Positions 8,847 to 18,065 of a stretch of DNA of 64,000 bases are shown piece by piece. Both the position numbers and the translations under genes were made by a program. The notes beneath the pieces are model-generated. The model had not been told where the DNA came from, ran no database searches, and was given only the letters and a program-made list of their open reading frames with translations. Position 1 is the stretch's first letter. Each line of letters begins with the position of its first letter. The stretch comes from Halofilum ochraceum (GTDB lineage: Bacteria; Pseudomonadota; Gammaproteobacteria; XJ16; Halofilaceae), in assembly GCF_001614315.2 (NCBI RefSeq), contig NZ_LVEG02000005.1, positions 310,001 to 374,000 of the forward strand, written 5' to 3'.

Positions 8847-11339
8847 TCACTCCCGCCGCAGCACCGCCAGTGGCCGCTCGGTCAGCAGGGACCGCGTCGC
8901 GATCAGCCCCGCGAGGGCAATCCCGATTCCGCCGCCACCGACCCCGAGCAGGAACAGCCACGGATTGAAATGGTAGGGCAGATTGAGCACGCGGTCCGTG
9001 ACCGCCCAGCCGGTCAAGGCCGCACCGCTCGACGCGATCAATCCGGCCAGCGCCCCCAGCGCGACGAACTCGGCGCCGAGTATGCTGCGCACCCGACGTC
9101 GACTCGCACCGAGGGTGCGCAGCAACGCGATCTCGACCCGACGTTCGTCGCGGCTGGCCTGTACCGCGGCCACCAGCACCACAATGCCTGCGAGCACGGT
9201 GAATACAAAGACATACTCCACCGCGCGCGTACCCTGACGGATGATCGAACGGACCTGCTCCAGGATCTGTTCGACGTTCAGCACCGTGACCCCGGGGAAC
9301 TCGCGTACCAGGGCATCGACCGCGCCCCGGCTCTCGGGTGGGGCGTAATAACTCGTAATCCAGGTCGCCGGTGCCCCGTCCAGCATGCCGGGCGTCGTGA
9401 GCACGAAGAAGTTCACCTTGAAGCTGTCCCACTGCACCCGGCGCAGGTTGGTCACCTCTCCGGTCACCTCCTGGCCGGCGACATTGAACGTCAGCCGGTC
9501 ACCGGTCTCGACGCCCAGCACATCCGCGATACCCTCCTCGACCGACAGCGCCGGGCGTTCGCGCGCGCCGGGGTTCGACCACCACTCCCCGGCGACGATC
9601 TCGTTCTCCGGCCGATGACGTTCGGCCCAGGAGAGATTGAATTCGCGCTCCACCAGGCGCCGTGCACGACCTTCCGCGAAGGACTCCGGCTCCACCGGAT
9701 TATCGTTGATGGCCCGTAACCGACCGCGGATCATCGGATAAAAGCCGGCCGGTTCGATTCCGGCATCGCGCAGACGGTTCTTCACGGCATCGACATCATC
9801 CGGCTGCACGTTGACCATGAACTGGTTCGGGGCATCGGGCGGCACGTCATTACGCCAGGCCTCGAGGACATCGACACGGACCACGGCCAGCAGCAACAGG
9901 GCCAGCAGACCCAGGCCGAATCCGACCATCTGGACCGTACTGGTCCGCGGCCGCCGCGCCAGGTTGGCGAGACCGAAGCGCCAGCCGCTGACCGCCCGTC
10001 CCCGCAGACGCCCGACCAGCCGCACCAGACCGGCGGCGGCCAGTCCGAGCACCAGCAGCATCCCGAGTGTCCCCAGCAGAATCCAGCGCGCGAGCGCCGG
10101 GTCGCCCGCCTGATAAAACACGAGCACGGCCAGCGCCGCGATCGCGAGGCCCAGGGCGGCGAGCACGGACGGTTCCGGGGTCGTCGCCGAGCGCTGCAGG
10201 ACCCGCATGACCGGTACGCGGCGGATACGGAGCACGGGCACCAGACCGAAACCGACCAGCGTGATCAGACCCGCCGCCAGGCCAACACCCACCGGGCGCA
10301 GCGAGGGCGGCGGCAGGGAATCCCCGAACCACGCCCCGACCAGGGACACGAGGCCATTCTGGGCCAGCCATCCGACGCCGATCCCGACCGCGCTCGCCGC
10401 CAGCCCGACCACACCGAGACGCAGGAGCAGCGTGGTGAGCACGAGCCGCTGGCGGGCGCCGAAACAGCGCAGCAGAGCACTGGCATCCGCCTCGCGGCCG
10501 GCGAGGGAATGCGCGGCCACGGCCACTGCCGCGCCGGCGAGGACCACCGCCATGATCGCGGCAAGGCCGAGGAATGCGCGCGCCCGCTCCAGTGCGGCAC
10601 GCATCTCGGGACGCGCGTTCTCCACGCCCTGTACCTCGACGCCCGGCGGAGCATTCGCGTCGATCCAGGCGCGGAAACGCCCAAGCGCTTCCGGCGCCCC
10701 CGCGACCAGCAGATGGGCATCGAAGCGACTCGCCTCCGAGATCAGGCCGGTCGAGTCCAGATCCGCGCGGTTGAACATCAACCGCGGCGCAAGCTGGAAC
10801 AGCGAGCCCGAGCGATCGGGTTCCTGCGCGATCGAGGCGGCGACCCGCAACTCGCGTTCGCCGACCTGGATGCGATCACCGACCGCCACACCCAGGCGGG
10901 CGAAAAGGCGTGGATCGAGCCAGACCGTCCCCGGCTCGGGTACCCCCTCGGCCGGACGTTCTTCGCCATACGCCCGGTCAGAGAGCAGCACTTCGCCGCG
11001 CAACGGGTAACCCGGTCCGACCGCCTTGACCGATGTCAGTTCGCTGCCCGCGTCCGTTACGACCACCGTCGGAAAGGTCACGAACCCACTGGTATTCAGT
11101 CCTTCGGCTCGCGCGCGCTCGCGCCAGGTCTCCGGGATCGGATCGTCGGACTCCAGTACCAGATCGGCGCCGATCAACGTGGTCGCACGCTGGCCCATCG
11201 CCTGGTCGACCCGGTCGGTGAAAAAACCGACCGCGGTGAGTGCACCGACGGCGACCGCCAGGGCCATCGCGAGGACCCGCATTTCGCGGCTGCGCAGATC
11301 CCGCGGAAGCGCGCGGAGCGCGAAACCGATGGCCTTCAC
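8847..11339 (-). CDS. ABC transporter permease, YbbP/FtsX type
   Basis: An 830-residue inner-membrane permease with an N-terminal helix, a large periplasmic domain (about residues 45-250), a cluster of three helices, a repeat of the same plan and a C-terminal FtsX-like triple helix (YVFVFTVLAGIVVLVAAVQ, VALGALAGLIASSGAALTGW, FLLGVGGGGIGIALAGLIA). This is the two-module layout of E. coli YbbP. It starts with GTG overlapping the stop of the ATPase gene (GTGA at 11336-11339), so the two are coupled. The substrate is unknown; by family it may be a lipid or lipoprotein-related exporter or a mechanotransmitting complex. Confidence 0.87.
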   Translation of the reverse strand: MKAIGFALRALPRDLRSREMRVLAMALAVAVGALTAVGFFTDRVDQAMGQRATTLIGADLVLESDDPIPETWRERARAEGLNTSGFVTFPTVVVTDAGSELTSVKAVGPGYPLRGEVLLSDRAYGEERPAEGVPEPGTVWLDPRLFARLGVAVGDRIQVGERELRVAASIAQEPDRSGSLFQLAPRLMFNRADLDSTGLISEASRFDAHLLVAGAPEALGRFRAWIDANAPPGVEVQGVENARPEMRAALERARAFLGLAAIMAVVLAGAAVAVAAHSLAGREADASALLRCFGARQRLVLTTLLLRLGVVGLAASAVGIGVGWLAQNGLVSLVGAWFGDSLPPPSLRPVGVGLAAGLITLVGFGLVPVLRIRRVPVMRVLQRSATTPEPSVLAALGLAIAALAVLVFYQAGDPALARWILLGTLGMLLVLGLAAAGLVRLVGRLRGRAVSGWRFGLANLARRPRTSTVQMVGFGLGLLALLLLAVVRVDVLEAWRNDVPPDAPNQFMVNVQPDDVDAVKNRLRDAGIEPAGFYPMIRGRLRAINDNPVEPESFAEGRARRLVEREFNLSWAERHRPENEIVAGEWWSNPGARERPALSVEEGIADVLGVETGDRLTFNVAGQEVTGEVTNLRRVQWDSFKVNFFVLTTPGMLDGAPATWITSYYAPPESRGAVDALVREFPGVTVLNVEQILEQVRSIIRQGTRAVEYVFVFTVLAGIVVLVAAVQASRDERRVEIALLRTLGASRRRVRSILGAEFVALGALAGLIASSGAALTGWAVTDRVLNLPYHFNPWLFLLGVGGGGIGIALAGLIATRSLLTERPLAVLRRE

Positions 11340-12025
11340 GCCACGGCCTCCATCAGATGACCGTCTTCCATGCGCAGGCGCCGGTCGCAGCGCTGTGCCA
11401 CGGCTTCGTCATGGGTCACGAGCACGAGGGTCGTGCCGCGTTCGGCGCGCAGTTCGAACAACCGGTCGATCACGGCCGCCCCGGTGCGCCCATCCAGGTT
11501 CCCGGTCGGTTCATCCGCGAACAGCAGCTGCGGATCGGGAGCGAACGCGCGCGCCAGGGCCACCCGCTGCTGTTCGCCGCCCGACAGCTCATTCGGGCGG
11601 TGACGCAGCCGCGCCCCGAGCCCGACCTGCTCCAGCGCGGCCCGCGCCGTCTCGGCAACATCGGACCGATCGGCGAGTTCGAGTGGCAGCATCACGTTCT
11701 CCAGCGCGCTCAGTCCCGGCACGAGCTGGAATGACTGGAACACGAACCCGACGCGTCCGGCGCGCAGCGCCGCCCGGCCATCTTCGTCGAGCGCCGAAAG
11801 CGACTGACCGAACAGCGCCACATCGCCCTCGCTCGGCGCGTCGAGGCCCGCCAACAGCCCCAGCAGGGTCGATTTTCCGGAACCCGAGGGGCCGAGCACC
11901 GCCACGGCCTCCCCTCGCGGGACTTCAAGCGCGATTCCGTCCAGAATGGTCAGGCCGGCGTCGGGGCCGCCCACACGCCGCGTCAGGTTACTCGCTTGCA
12001 GAATCTTTCCGGAGTCATTGCCCAT
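11336..12025 (-). CDS. ABC transporter ATPase, YbbA/LolD type
   Basis: A 229-residue ABC ATPase that would energise the permease just downstream. Visible motifs are Walker A GPSGSGKST, the Q-loop FVFQSFQLVPGLSALENVMLPL, signature LSGGEQQRVALARAF, Walker B LLFADEPTGNLD and the switch His in LVLVTHDE, all typical of the MacB/LolD/YbbA subgroup. The frame is open 24 codons further, but the ATG at 12025 is chosen: AAGGA lies 8 nt before it on this strand and it gives MGNDSGKILQASNL, a normal N-terminus. The gene is head to head with tesA, with no spacer. Confidence 0.92.
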   Translation of the reverse strand: MGNDSGKILQASNLTRRVGGPDAGLTILDGIALEVPRGEAVAVLGPSGSGKSTLLGLLAGLDAPSEGDVALFGQSLSALDEDGRAALRAGRVGFVFQSFQLVPGLSALENVMLPLELADRSDVAETARAALEQVGLGARLRHRPNELSGGEQQRVALARAFAPDPQLLFADEPTGNLDGRTGAAVIDRLFELRAERGTTLVLVTHDEAVAQRCDRRLRMEDGHLMEAVA

Positions 12026-12038
12026 GCGTCTGGTCCTT
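12011..12038. promoter_or_regulatory. Shared start region of divergent tesA and ybbA-like genes
   Basis: The palindrome CATG at 12023-12026 supplies both start codons: ATG on the plus strand (12024-12026, tesA) and ATG on the minus strand (12025-12023, ATPase gene). The tesA Shine-Dalgarno ggag (12011-12014) lies within the first codons of the ATPase gene. The ATPase gene's AAGGA (12034-12038 on the other strand) lies within the tesA signal-peptide codons. There is no intergenic DNA, so promoters for each gene must sit inside the other's coding sequence. Confidence 0.8.
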
Positions 12039-12653
12039 GTGCTTGTTCTGCTGCTGTCGTCGCTGCCGCTGAGCGCGAAAGAGGATCGGCCGACCATCCT
12101 GGTGGTCGGCGACAGTATCAGTGCCGGTTACGGCGTCGCCGTGGACGACGGCTGGGTCGGTCGCCTCAGCTCGCGCCTCGACGCGAAGGATTACCCGCAC
12201 CGTGTGGTCAACGCGAGCATCACCGGCGATACGACCAGTGGCGGTCGCGCGCGCCTCCCCGATGCCCTCGATCGCCACGAGCCTGCGATCGTGGTGATCG
12301 AACTCGGTGGCAACGATGGCCTGCGCGGGCAACCGCTGGAGGCCATGCGAGCCAACCTGCGGGCGATGATCGAGGCGGCCCGCGGTGCCGGCGCACGTGT
12401 CCTGCTCCTCGGGATACGCCTGCCGCCCAATTACGGCCGTGCGTATATCGACCGGTTCATCGGTGTCTACGAGGCACTCGCCGAGGATACCGGAGTCGCT
12501 CTCGTTCCCCGTGTGCTGGACGGCGTCGGCGAACGCCGTGAGTTCATGCAGGACGACGGCATTCATCCGAACGCGGATGGGCATGAAGTCATCCTCGACA
12601 ACGTCTGGCCCACCCTGCTGCCACTGCTGAAGGCGACCAGCGGAGCAACCTGA
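12024..12653 (+). CDS. tesA: Acyl-CoA thioesterase I / lysophospholipase L1 (SGNH hydrolase)
   Basis: A 209-residue periplasmic esterase that releases acyl groups from thioesters and lysophospholipids. A signal peptide (MRLVLVLVLLLSSLPLSA) precedes the SGNH core. Block I is GDSISAGYG with nucleophile Ser31, followed by the Gly in NASITGDTTSGG, Asn in ELGGNDGLRG, and the Asp-His pair in DDGIHPNADGH near residue 187. The open frame runs 26 codons upstream, but the ATG at 12024 gives a proper signal peptide and has ggag 9 nt before it. E. coli also has tesA divergent from ybbA-ybbP. Confidence 0.93.
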   Translation: MRLVLVLVLLLSSLPLSAKEDRPTILVVGDSISAGYGVAVDDGWVGRLSSRLDAKDYPHRVVNASITGDTTSGGRARLPDALDRHEPAIVVIELGGNDGLRGQPLEAMRANLRAMIEAARGAGARVLLLGIRLPPNYGRAYIDRFIGVYEALAEDTGVALVPRVLDGVGERREFMQDDGIHPNADGHEVILDNVWPTLLPLLKATSGAT

Positions 12654-12734
12654 GGAACGGTAAAAGTATCCCTGCACCGGCTTTTGATGATCCTCCCCCA
12701 TTCCTGTCGTTCAACGCCGGCATGAGACCCGCGC

Positions 12735-12862
12735 AGGCCGGCTTGCGACCTAAGGTATCGCTGCGAGGCGCCGAAGGCGACGCGGCAGGAGCCAGCCGGC
12801 TGACCTCGATTCGGCCTCGAACAACGGCATGCCGGGTGTTGCCTGACGGCAGAAGCCGGCCT
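12735..12862. repeat. REP-like element, copy 2 (about 128 bp)
   Basis: The ends aggccggctt (12735-12744) and aagccggcct (12853-12862) form a perfect 10-bp inverted repeat, and the sequence runs on as ...aagccggcctac. A 10-bp palindrome cggcatgccg lies inside at 12825-12834. The ends match those of the element at 1763-1894 apart from one base, and the two have almost the same length. Like that copy, this one lies between the 3' ends of two convergent genes (tesA and the yigB-like gene). The rest of 12654-12903 holds nothing else that I can identify. Confidence 0.6.
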
Positions 12863-12903
12863 ACGGCCGAGGGGCTCCGGACCAGGCCCCATATTCTCGC
12901 GGC

Positions 12904-14150
<1,247 letters not shown>

Positions 14151-14235
14151 TCACCCAGGCCCGAACCCGGCAATCGTTCGTACGGGCAAGCCGAGTCGAT
14201 TCGGGATACCCCGTCAACCGTCGACCCCCGGGCAT

Positions 14236-14263
14236 AAAAAAAGGGGCCCGAGGGGCCCCTTTT
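14236..14263 (-). terminator. Rho-independent terminator of rpsO-pnp
   Basis: A perfect 11-bp stem (14239-14249 with 14253-14263, core aaaaggggccc) closes a 3-nt loop. Read on the minus strand it runs directly into seven T (14242-14236). It lies 25 bp after the pnp stop codon. Confidence 0.9.
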
Positions 14264-14287
14264 CTCCTTCCGCGGATCCATTCCGCG

Positions 14288-16375
14288 TCAGGCGGCGTCG
14301 ACCGCTTTCATCGACAACCGGATCCGTCCCTGCTTGTCCACTTCCAGCACCTTCACCCGGACGGTATCACCTTCGGCGAGCTTGTCGGTCACGCTCTGCA
14401 CGCGTTCGTCCGAAATCTGGGAGATATGAACGAGTCCGTCCTTGCCAGGCAGGATGTTCACGAAGGCACCGAAGTCCATGATCTTGGCGACACGGCCTTC
14501 GTATACGCTCCCGACCTCGACATCCGCGGTCAACTGCTCGATCCGCCGCTTGGCCTCTTCGGCCGCCGCCTTGTCGGCGGACGCGATCTTGATCAGACCA
14601 TCGTCGCCGATATCGATCGTCGCACCGGTCTCTTCAGTCATGGACCGGATGACGGAGCCACCCTTGCCGATCACCGAAGCGATCTTTTCCGGATCGATCT
14701 TCACCGTGATGAAACGCGGCGCATACTCGGAGAGTTCGGCACGCGCGGCACCGATCTCCTGATTCATGATGCCGAGGATATGCAGCCGGCCCTCGCGCGC
14801 CTGCGCCAGCGCCTGTTCCATGATCTCACGGGTGATCCCGTCGATCTTGATGTCCATCTGCAGCGCCGTGACGCCCTGCTCGGTGCCCGCGACCTTGAAA
14901 TCCATGTCGCCGAGATGGTCCTCGTCGCCCAGGATGTCGGACAGCACGGCGAACCCGTCGTCCTCCTTGATCAGGCCCATCGCGATACCCGCGACCGGGG
15001 CCTTGATCGGTACACCGGCGTCCATCAGCGCAAGGCTCGTGCCACAGACGCTGGCCATCGAACTGGAGCCGTTCGATTCCGTGATCTCCGAGACCACGCG
15101 AATGGTGTACGGGAAATCATCATCGCTCGGCATGACGCCGGAGATCCCGCGCTTCGCGAGTTTGCCGTGACCGATCTCACGACGCTTCGGGCCGGCCATG
15201 AAACCGGTCTCGCCGACGCAGTACGGCGGGAAGTTGTAGTGGAGCATGAACGGTTCGCGGTATTCGCCCTCAAGGGCATCCACGAACTGCGCATCCCGAC
15301 CCGTGCCCAGCGTCGCCACCACGACCGCCTGGGTCTCGCCGCGCGTGAAGATCGATGAGCCATGGGTACGCGGCAGGCAGCTCGTCTCGACCTCGATCGG
15401 TCGGATGCTGCGGTTGTCGCGCCCGTCGATCCGTGGCTGGCCCTCGATGATCCGGCCACGCACCAGCTTCTTCTCGAGCGCGCCGAAGGCCTCTTTCACC
15501 TCGTCGGCCGACCACTGGGCGTCTTCGGCACCGGACAGCTGCTCGACCACGGAATTGCGCAGTTCGCCCACGCGTTCCTGGCGTTCCAGCTTGTCGGAAA
15601 CCCCATAGGCCTCGCCCAGCGCGTTTTCGCAGGCATCGGCGACGGCTCGGTCGAGAGCGGGATCCCGTTCCTTCGCCTGCCAGTCCCACTTGGGCGCTCC
15701 GGCCTCGGCAACCAGTTCGTTGATGGCGTTGATCGCTACCTGCATCTGCTCATGGCCGTAGGTCACGGCCCCGAGCATGGTCTCCTCGGACAGCATCTGC
15801 GCTTCGGACTCGACCATCAGCACGGCGTTGTCGGTGCCGGCGACGACCAGATCGAGATCCGACTCGGCCAGCGCGCTGCGCGACGGGTTGAGCATGTACT
15901 CGCCGTCGCGGTAGCCCACGCGCGCACCGCCGATCGGGCCCGCGAAGGGCATACCCGACAGCGCCAGCGCGGCCGAGGCACCGATCATCGCCGGGATGTC
16001 CGGATCGACCTCCGGGTTCATCGACATGACCGTCGCAATGACCTGGACCTCGTTGGTGAATCCTTTGGGGAACAGCGGGCGGATCGGGCGATCGATGAGG
16101 CGGGAGGTGAGCGTTTCCTTTTCGGTCGGACGGCCTTCGCGCTTGAAGAAGCCGCCAGGCACTTTGCCGGCGGCATACGTCCGTTCCTGGTAGTTGATGG
16201 TCAGAGGAAAGAACGGTTTACCCGGATCCGCCTCACGCCGGCCCACGGCGGTCACGAGCACCACCGTATCCGACATGTTCACCCAGACCGCACCGGACGC
16301 CTGCCGCGCTACCTTGCCGGTCTCGAGGCGTACCGTCTGGTCGCCGTACTGAAACTCTTTACGATGCACTGACAA
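14288..16375 (-). CDS. pnp: Polyribonucleotide nucleotidyltransferase (PNPase)
   Basis: Phosphorolytic 3'-5' exoribonuclease of RNA decay and the degradosome. The 695-residue chain shows the full architecture: a first RNase PH domain ([21 protein letters not shown] onward), the helical linker, a second catalytic RNase PH domain ([23 protein letters not shown], then [20 protein letters not shown] with the metal-binding Asp residues), a KH domain ([20 protein letters not shown]) and a C-terminal S1 domain ending [14 protein letters not shown]. It follows rpsO by 26 bp, the standard gene pair, and is closed by a strong terminator. Confidence 0.97.
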   Translation of the reverse strand: MSVHRKEFQYGDQTVRLETGKVARQASGAVWVNMSDTVVLVTAVGRREADPGKPFFPLTINYQERTYAAGKVPGGFFKREGRPTEKETLTSRLIDRPIRPLFPKGFTNEVQVIATVMSMNPEVDPDIPAMIGASAALALSGMPFAGPIGGARVGYRDGEYMLNPSRSALAESDLDLVVAGTDNAVLMVESEAQMLSEETMLGAVTYGHEQMQVAINAINELVAEAGAPKWDWQAKERDPALDRAVADACENALGEAYGVSDKLERQERVGELRNSVVEQLSGAEDAQWSADEVKEAFGALEKKLVRGRIIEGQPRIDGRDNRSIRPIEVETSCLPRTHGSSIFTRGETQAVVVATLGTGRDAQFVDALEGEYREPFMLHYNFPPYCVGETGFMAGPKRREIGHGKLAKRGISGVMPSDDDFPYTIRVVSEITESNGSSSMASVCGTSLALMDAGVPIKAPVAGIAMGLIKEDDGFAVLSDILGDEDHLGDMDFKVAGTEQGVTALQMDIKIDGITREIMEQALAQAREGRLHILGIMNQEIGAARAELSEYAPRFITVKIDPEKIASVIGKGGSVIRSMTEETGATIDIGDDGLIKIASADKAAAEEAKRRIEQLTADVEVGSVYEGRVAKIMDFGAFVNILPGKDGLVHISQISDERVQSVTDKLAEGDTVRVKVLEVDKQGRIRLSMKAVDAA

Positions 16376-16401
16376 TGTTGTTCTCCGGATCGAAGGCGGG
16401 A

Positions 16402-16674
16402 TCAGCGACGCAGACCAAGTTGCTGAATCAGATCCTGATAACGCTGGCGATCATTGCGTTTGAGATAGTCCAGCATCTTGCGGCGCTGGCTGACCATCTT
16501 CAGCAACCCGCGGCGCGAATGGTGATCGTGCTTGTGGGTACCGAAATGCTCGGTCAGATGGGAAATGCGCGCGGACAGCAGGGCTACCTGCACCTCGGGC
16601 GACCCGGTGTCGCCTTCCTCACGCCCGTGTTTCTCGACGATCTTGGCCTTCTCTTCGGCACTCAGACAGGACAT
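16402..16674 (-). CDS. rpsO: Small ribosomal subunit protein uS15
   Basis: An 90-residue primary-binding protein of the 30S platform, contacting 16S rRNA helices 20-22. Family blocks visible are [36 protein letters not shown] and [14 protein letters not shown]. The N-terminus [11 protein letters not shown] has one extra Cys compared with the usual MSLSAEEK. The gene has its own promoter after truB and is followed by pnp. Its leader folds so that the ribosome-binding site lies in a loop, which would suit the autogenous control known for S15. Confidence 0.97.
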   Translation of the reverse strand: MSCLSAEEKAKIVEKHGREEGDTGSPEVQVALLSARISHLTEHFGTHKHDHHSRRGLLKMVSQRRKMLDYLKRNDRQRYQDLIQQLGLRR

Positions 16675-16679
16675 CGCTC

Positions 16680-16699
16680 AGTTGCTCCTCAAACCAACT
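16680..16699 (-). promoter_or_regulatory. rpsO leader hairpin with the ribosome-binding site in its loop
   Basis: On the minus strand AGTTG (16699-16695) and CAACT (16684-16680) can pair over a 10-nt loop that contains GAGGAG (16690-16685), the Shine-Dalgarno sequence, 10 nt before the rpsO ATG. S15 represses its own translation in several bacteria through leader structures that differ between groups. That this small hairpin is such a site is an inference. Confidence 0.4.
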
Positions 16700-16713
16700 C
16701 CAGACAAACCCCT

Positions 16714-16741
16714 ATTGTAACAGCCGCGGGGGGCCGCACAA
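16714..16741 (-). promoter_or_regulatory. Sigma70-type promoter of rpsO-pnp
   Basis: Read on the minus strand, TTGTGC (16741-16736) is followed after 16 bp by TACAAT (16719-16714). The promoter starts 20 bp after the truB stop codon. Transcription would begin near 16707, giving a leader of about 33 nt that contains the rpsO ribosome-binding site hairpin. This allows rpsO-pnp to be expressed apart from the upstream nusA-infB transcript, as in E. coli. Confidence 0.65.
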
Positions 16742-16761
16742 GACAGGGAATACGCTTAATT

Positions 16762-17685
16762 TCACAGGTTCATCAGGCGCTTGGGCGCCACCCGGCCATC
16801 GCTGGCGATACGCCCCATGCCCAGAAACCCGTCATCGCGGCCATACAGCCGCACCAGACCCGCGGTCGGGGCCCGCGGCACCTGAACCGCCTGCCCCTGC
16901 CGGATAAAACCCGCCAGATCCGGCCCGAGATCCACCCGCGGCCAGGCCTGCAATGCGCTGTCGATCGGCAGCAGATGCCGATCGAGTTGCTGCGCGCCCC
17001 CTGGTTCACCCGCAGCTTCCGACTCGAGTTCTTCCAGGGTGATCAGTGCATCGTCGGCGAACGGGCCCGCGCCGGTGCGCCGCAGCGCGGTCACGTGCGC
17101 GCCGCAGCCGAGCGCCGCCCCGAGGTCTTCCGCCAGCGTGCGCACGTACGTGCCCTTCGCGCAGTGGACCTCGAACTGTGCATCACGACCGTCAAAGGCC
17201 AGCAGATCAAGACGGTGAATCACGGTCGCGCGCGGGCTGCGCTCGATGTCGATCCCCCTGCGCGCATATTCATACAGGGGCCGACCCGCGTGCTTGAGCG
17301 CCGAGTGCATGGGGGGCAACTGCAGGATTTCCCCCCGCAGCCCTTCCAGCGCGGTCTCGATACGATCGCTGTCGACCGCCTCTACCGGACTGGTCGCAAG
17401 CAATTCACCGTCGGCGTCGCCGCTGTCAGTGGTTTCCCCGAACCGGGCCGTGAACCGGTACCGCTTGTCCGCCTCCAGCAGGAAGGCCGACACTTTCGTC
17501 GCTTCGCCCAGGCAGATCGGGAGCAGGCCGGTCGCGAGGGGATCCAGGCTCCCGGTGTGGCCCGCCCGCGACGCGTCGAACAGTCGCTTGACGCGCTGCA
17601 GTGCCCGATTGGAGGACATACCACCGGGCTTATCCAGCAGCAGGATGCCATGTACCGCGCGCCCGCGCTTATTGCGTCGCCCCAA
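16762..17685 (-). CDS. truB: tRNA pseudouridine-55 synthase
   Basis: Makes pseudouridine 55 in the T-loop of tRNAs and also acts as a tRNA chaperone. The 307-residue protein has the catalytic block RAGHTGSLDPLATGLLP with nucleophile Asp48, the KxxR-type stretch LLLDKPGGMSSN before it and EVHCAKGTYVRTLAEDLG later, plus a C-terminal PUA-like part (VPRAPTAGLVRLYGRDDGFLGMG). It follows rbfA by 15 bp in the rimP-nusA-infB-rbfA-truB transcript. Confidence 0.96.
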   Translation of the reverse strand: MGRRNKRGRAVHGILLLDKPGGMSSNRALQRVKRLFDASRAGHTGSLDPLATGLLPICLGEATKVSAFLLEADKRYRFTARFGETTDSGDADGELLATSPVEAVDSDRIETALEGLRGEILQLPPMHSALKHAGRPLYEYARRGIDIERSPRATVIHRLDLLAFDGRDAQFEVHCAKGTYVRTLAEDLGAALGCGAHVTALRRTGAGPFADDALITLEELESEAAGEPGGAQQLDRHLLPIDSALQAWPRVDLGPDLAGFIRQGQAVQVPRAPTAGLVRLYGRDDGFLGMGRIASDGRVAPKRLMNL

Positions 17686-17700
17686 CGCCTGGACCCCGGG

Positions 17701-18060
17701 TCAGTCGTCGTCACGCCTGTCGCGCTCCTCGCGCAACAGCCGCTCAACGCGATCAACCCGGTCCAGGGTCGCGTCGTACTGGAAGACGAGGCGTGGGACC
17801 GAGCGCAATTCAAGCCGCCCGCCGAGCCGGCCGCGAAGAAAACCGGAAGCCCGGTTGAGCGCCGCGACGGTCGTTTCCGGTTCGTCCGTTTCCAGCACGG
17901 TCACGAACACCTTCGCATGCCCGAGGTCGGGGCTTACGTCCACGCTCGATACCGTCACCATCCCGACCATGCGCGGATCCTTGACCGTCCTGATCAGGCC
18001 ACCGAGCTCGCGCTGGATCTGGTCAGCGACACGGTACCGGCGCGGATAATCACGTGGCAT
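17701..18060 (-). CDS. rbfA: Ribosome-binding factor A
   Basis: A 119-residue KH-fold factor for late 30S maturation that binds near the 5' end of 16S rRNA. Characteristic parts are RRYRVADQIQRELGGLIRTVKDPR, VTVSSVDVSPDLGHAKVFVTVL, and the end block VPRLVFQYDATLDRVDRVERLL. The frame is open 32 codons upstream into infB, but the ATG at 18060, 5 bp after the infB stop, gives the standard N-terminus. The acidic and basic tail RREERDRRDDD is slightly longer than some relatives. Confidence 0.95.
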   Translation of the reverse strand: MPRDYPRRYRVADQIQRELGGLIRTVKDPRMVGMVTVSSVDVSPDLGHAKVFVTVLETDEPETTVAALNRASGFLRGRLGGRLELRSVPRLVFQYDATLDRVDRVERLLREERDRRDDD

Positions 18061-18065
18061 CGGCG

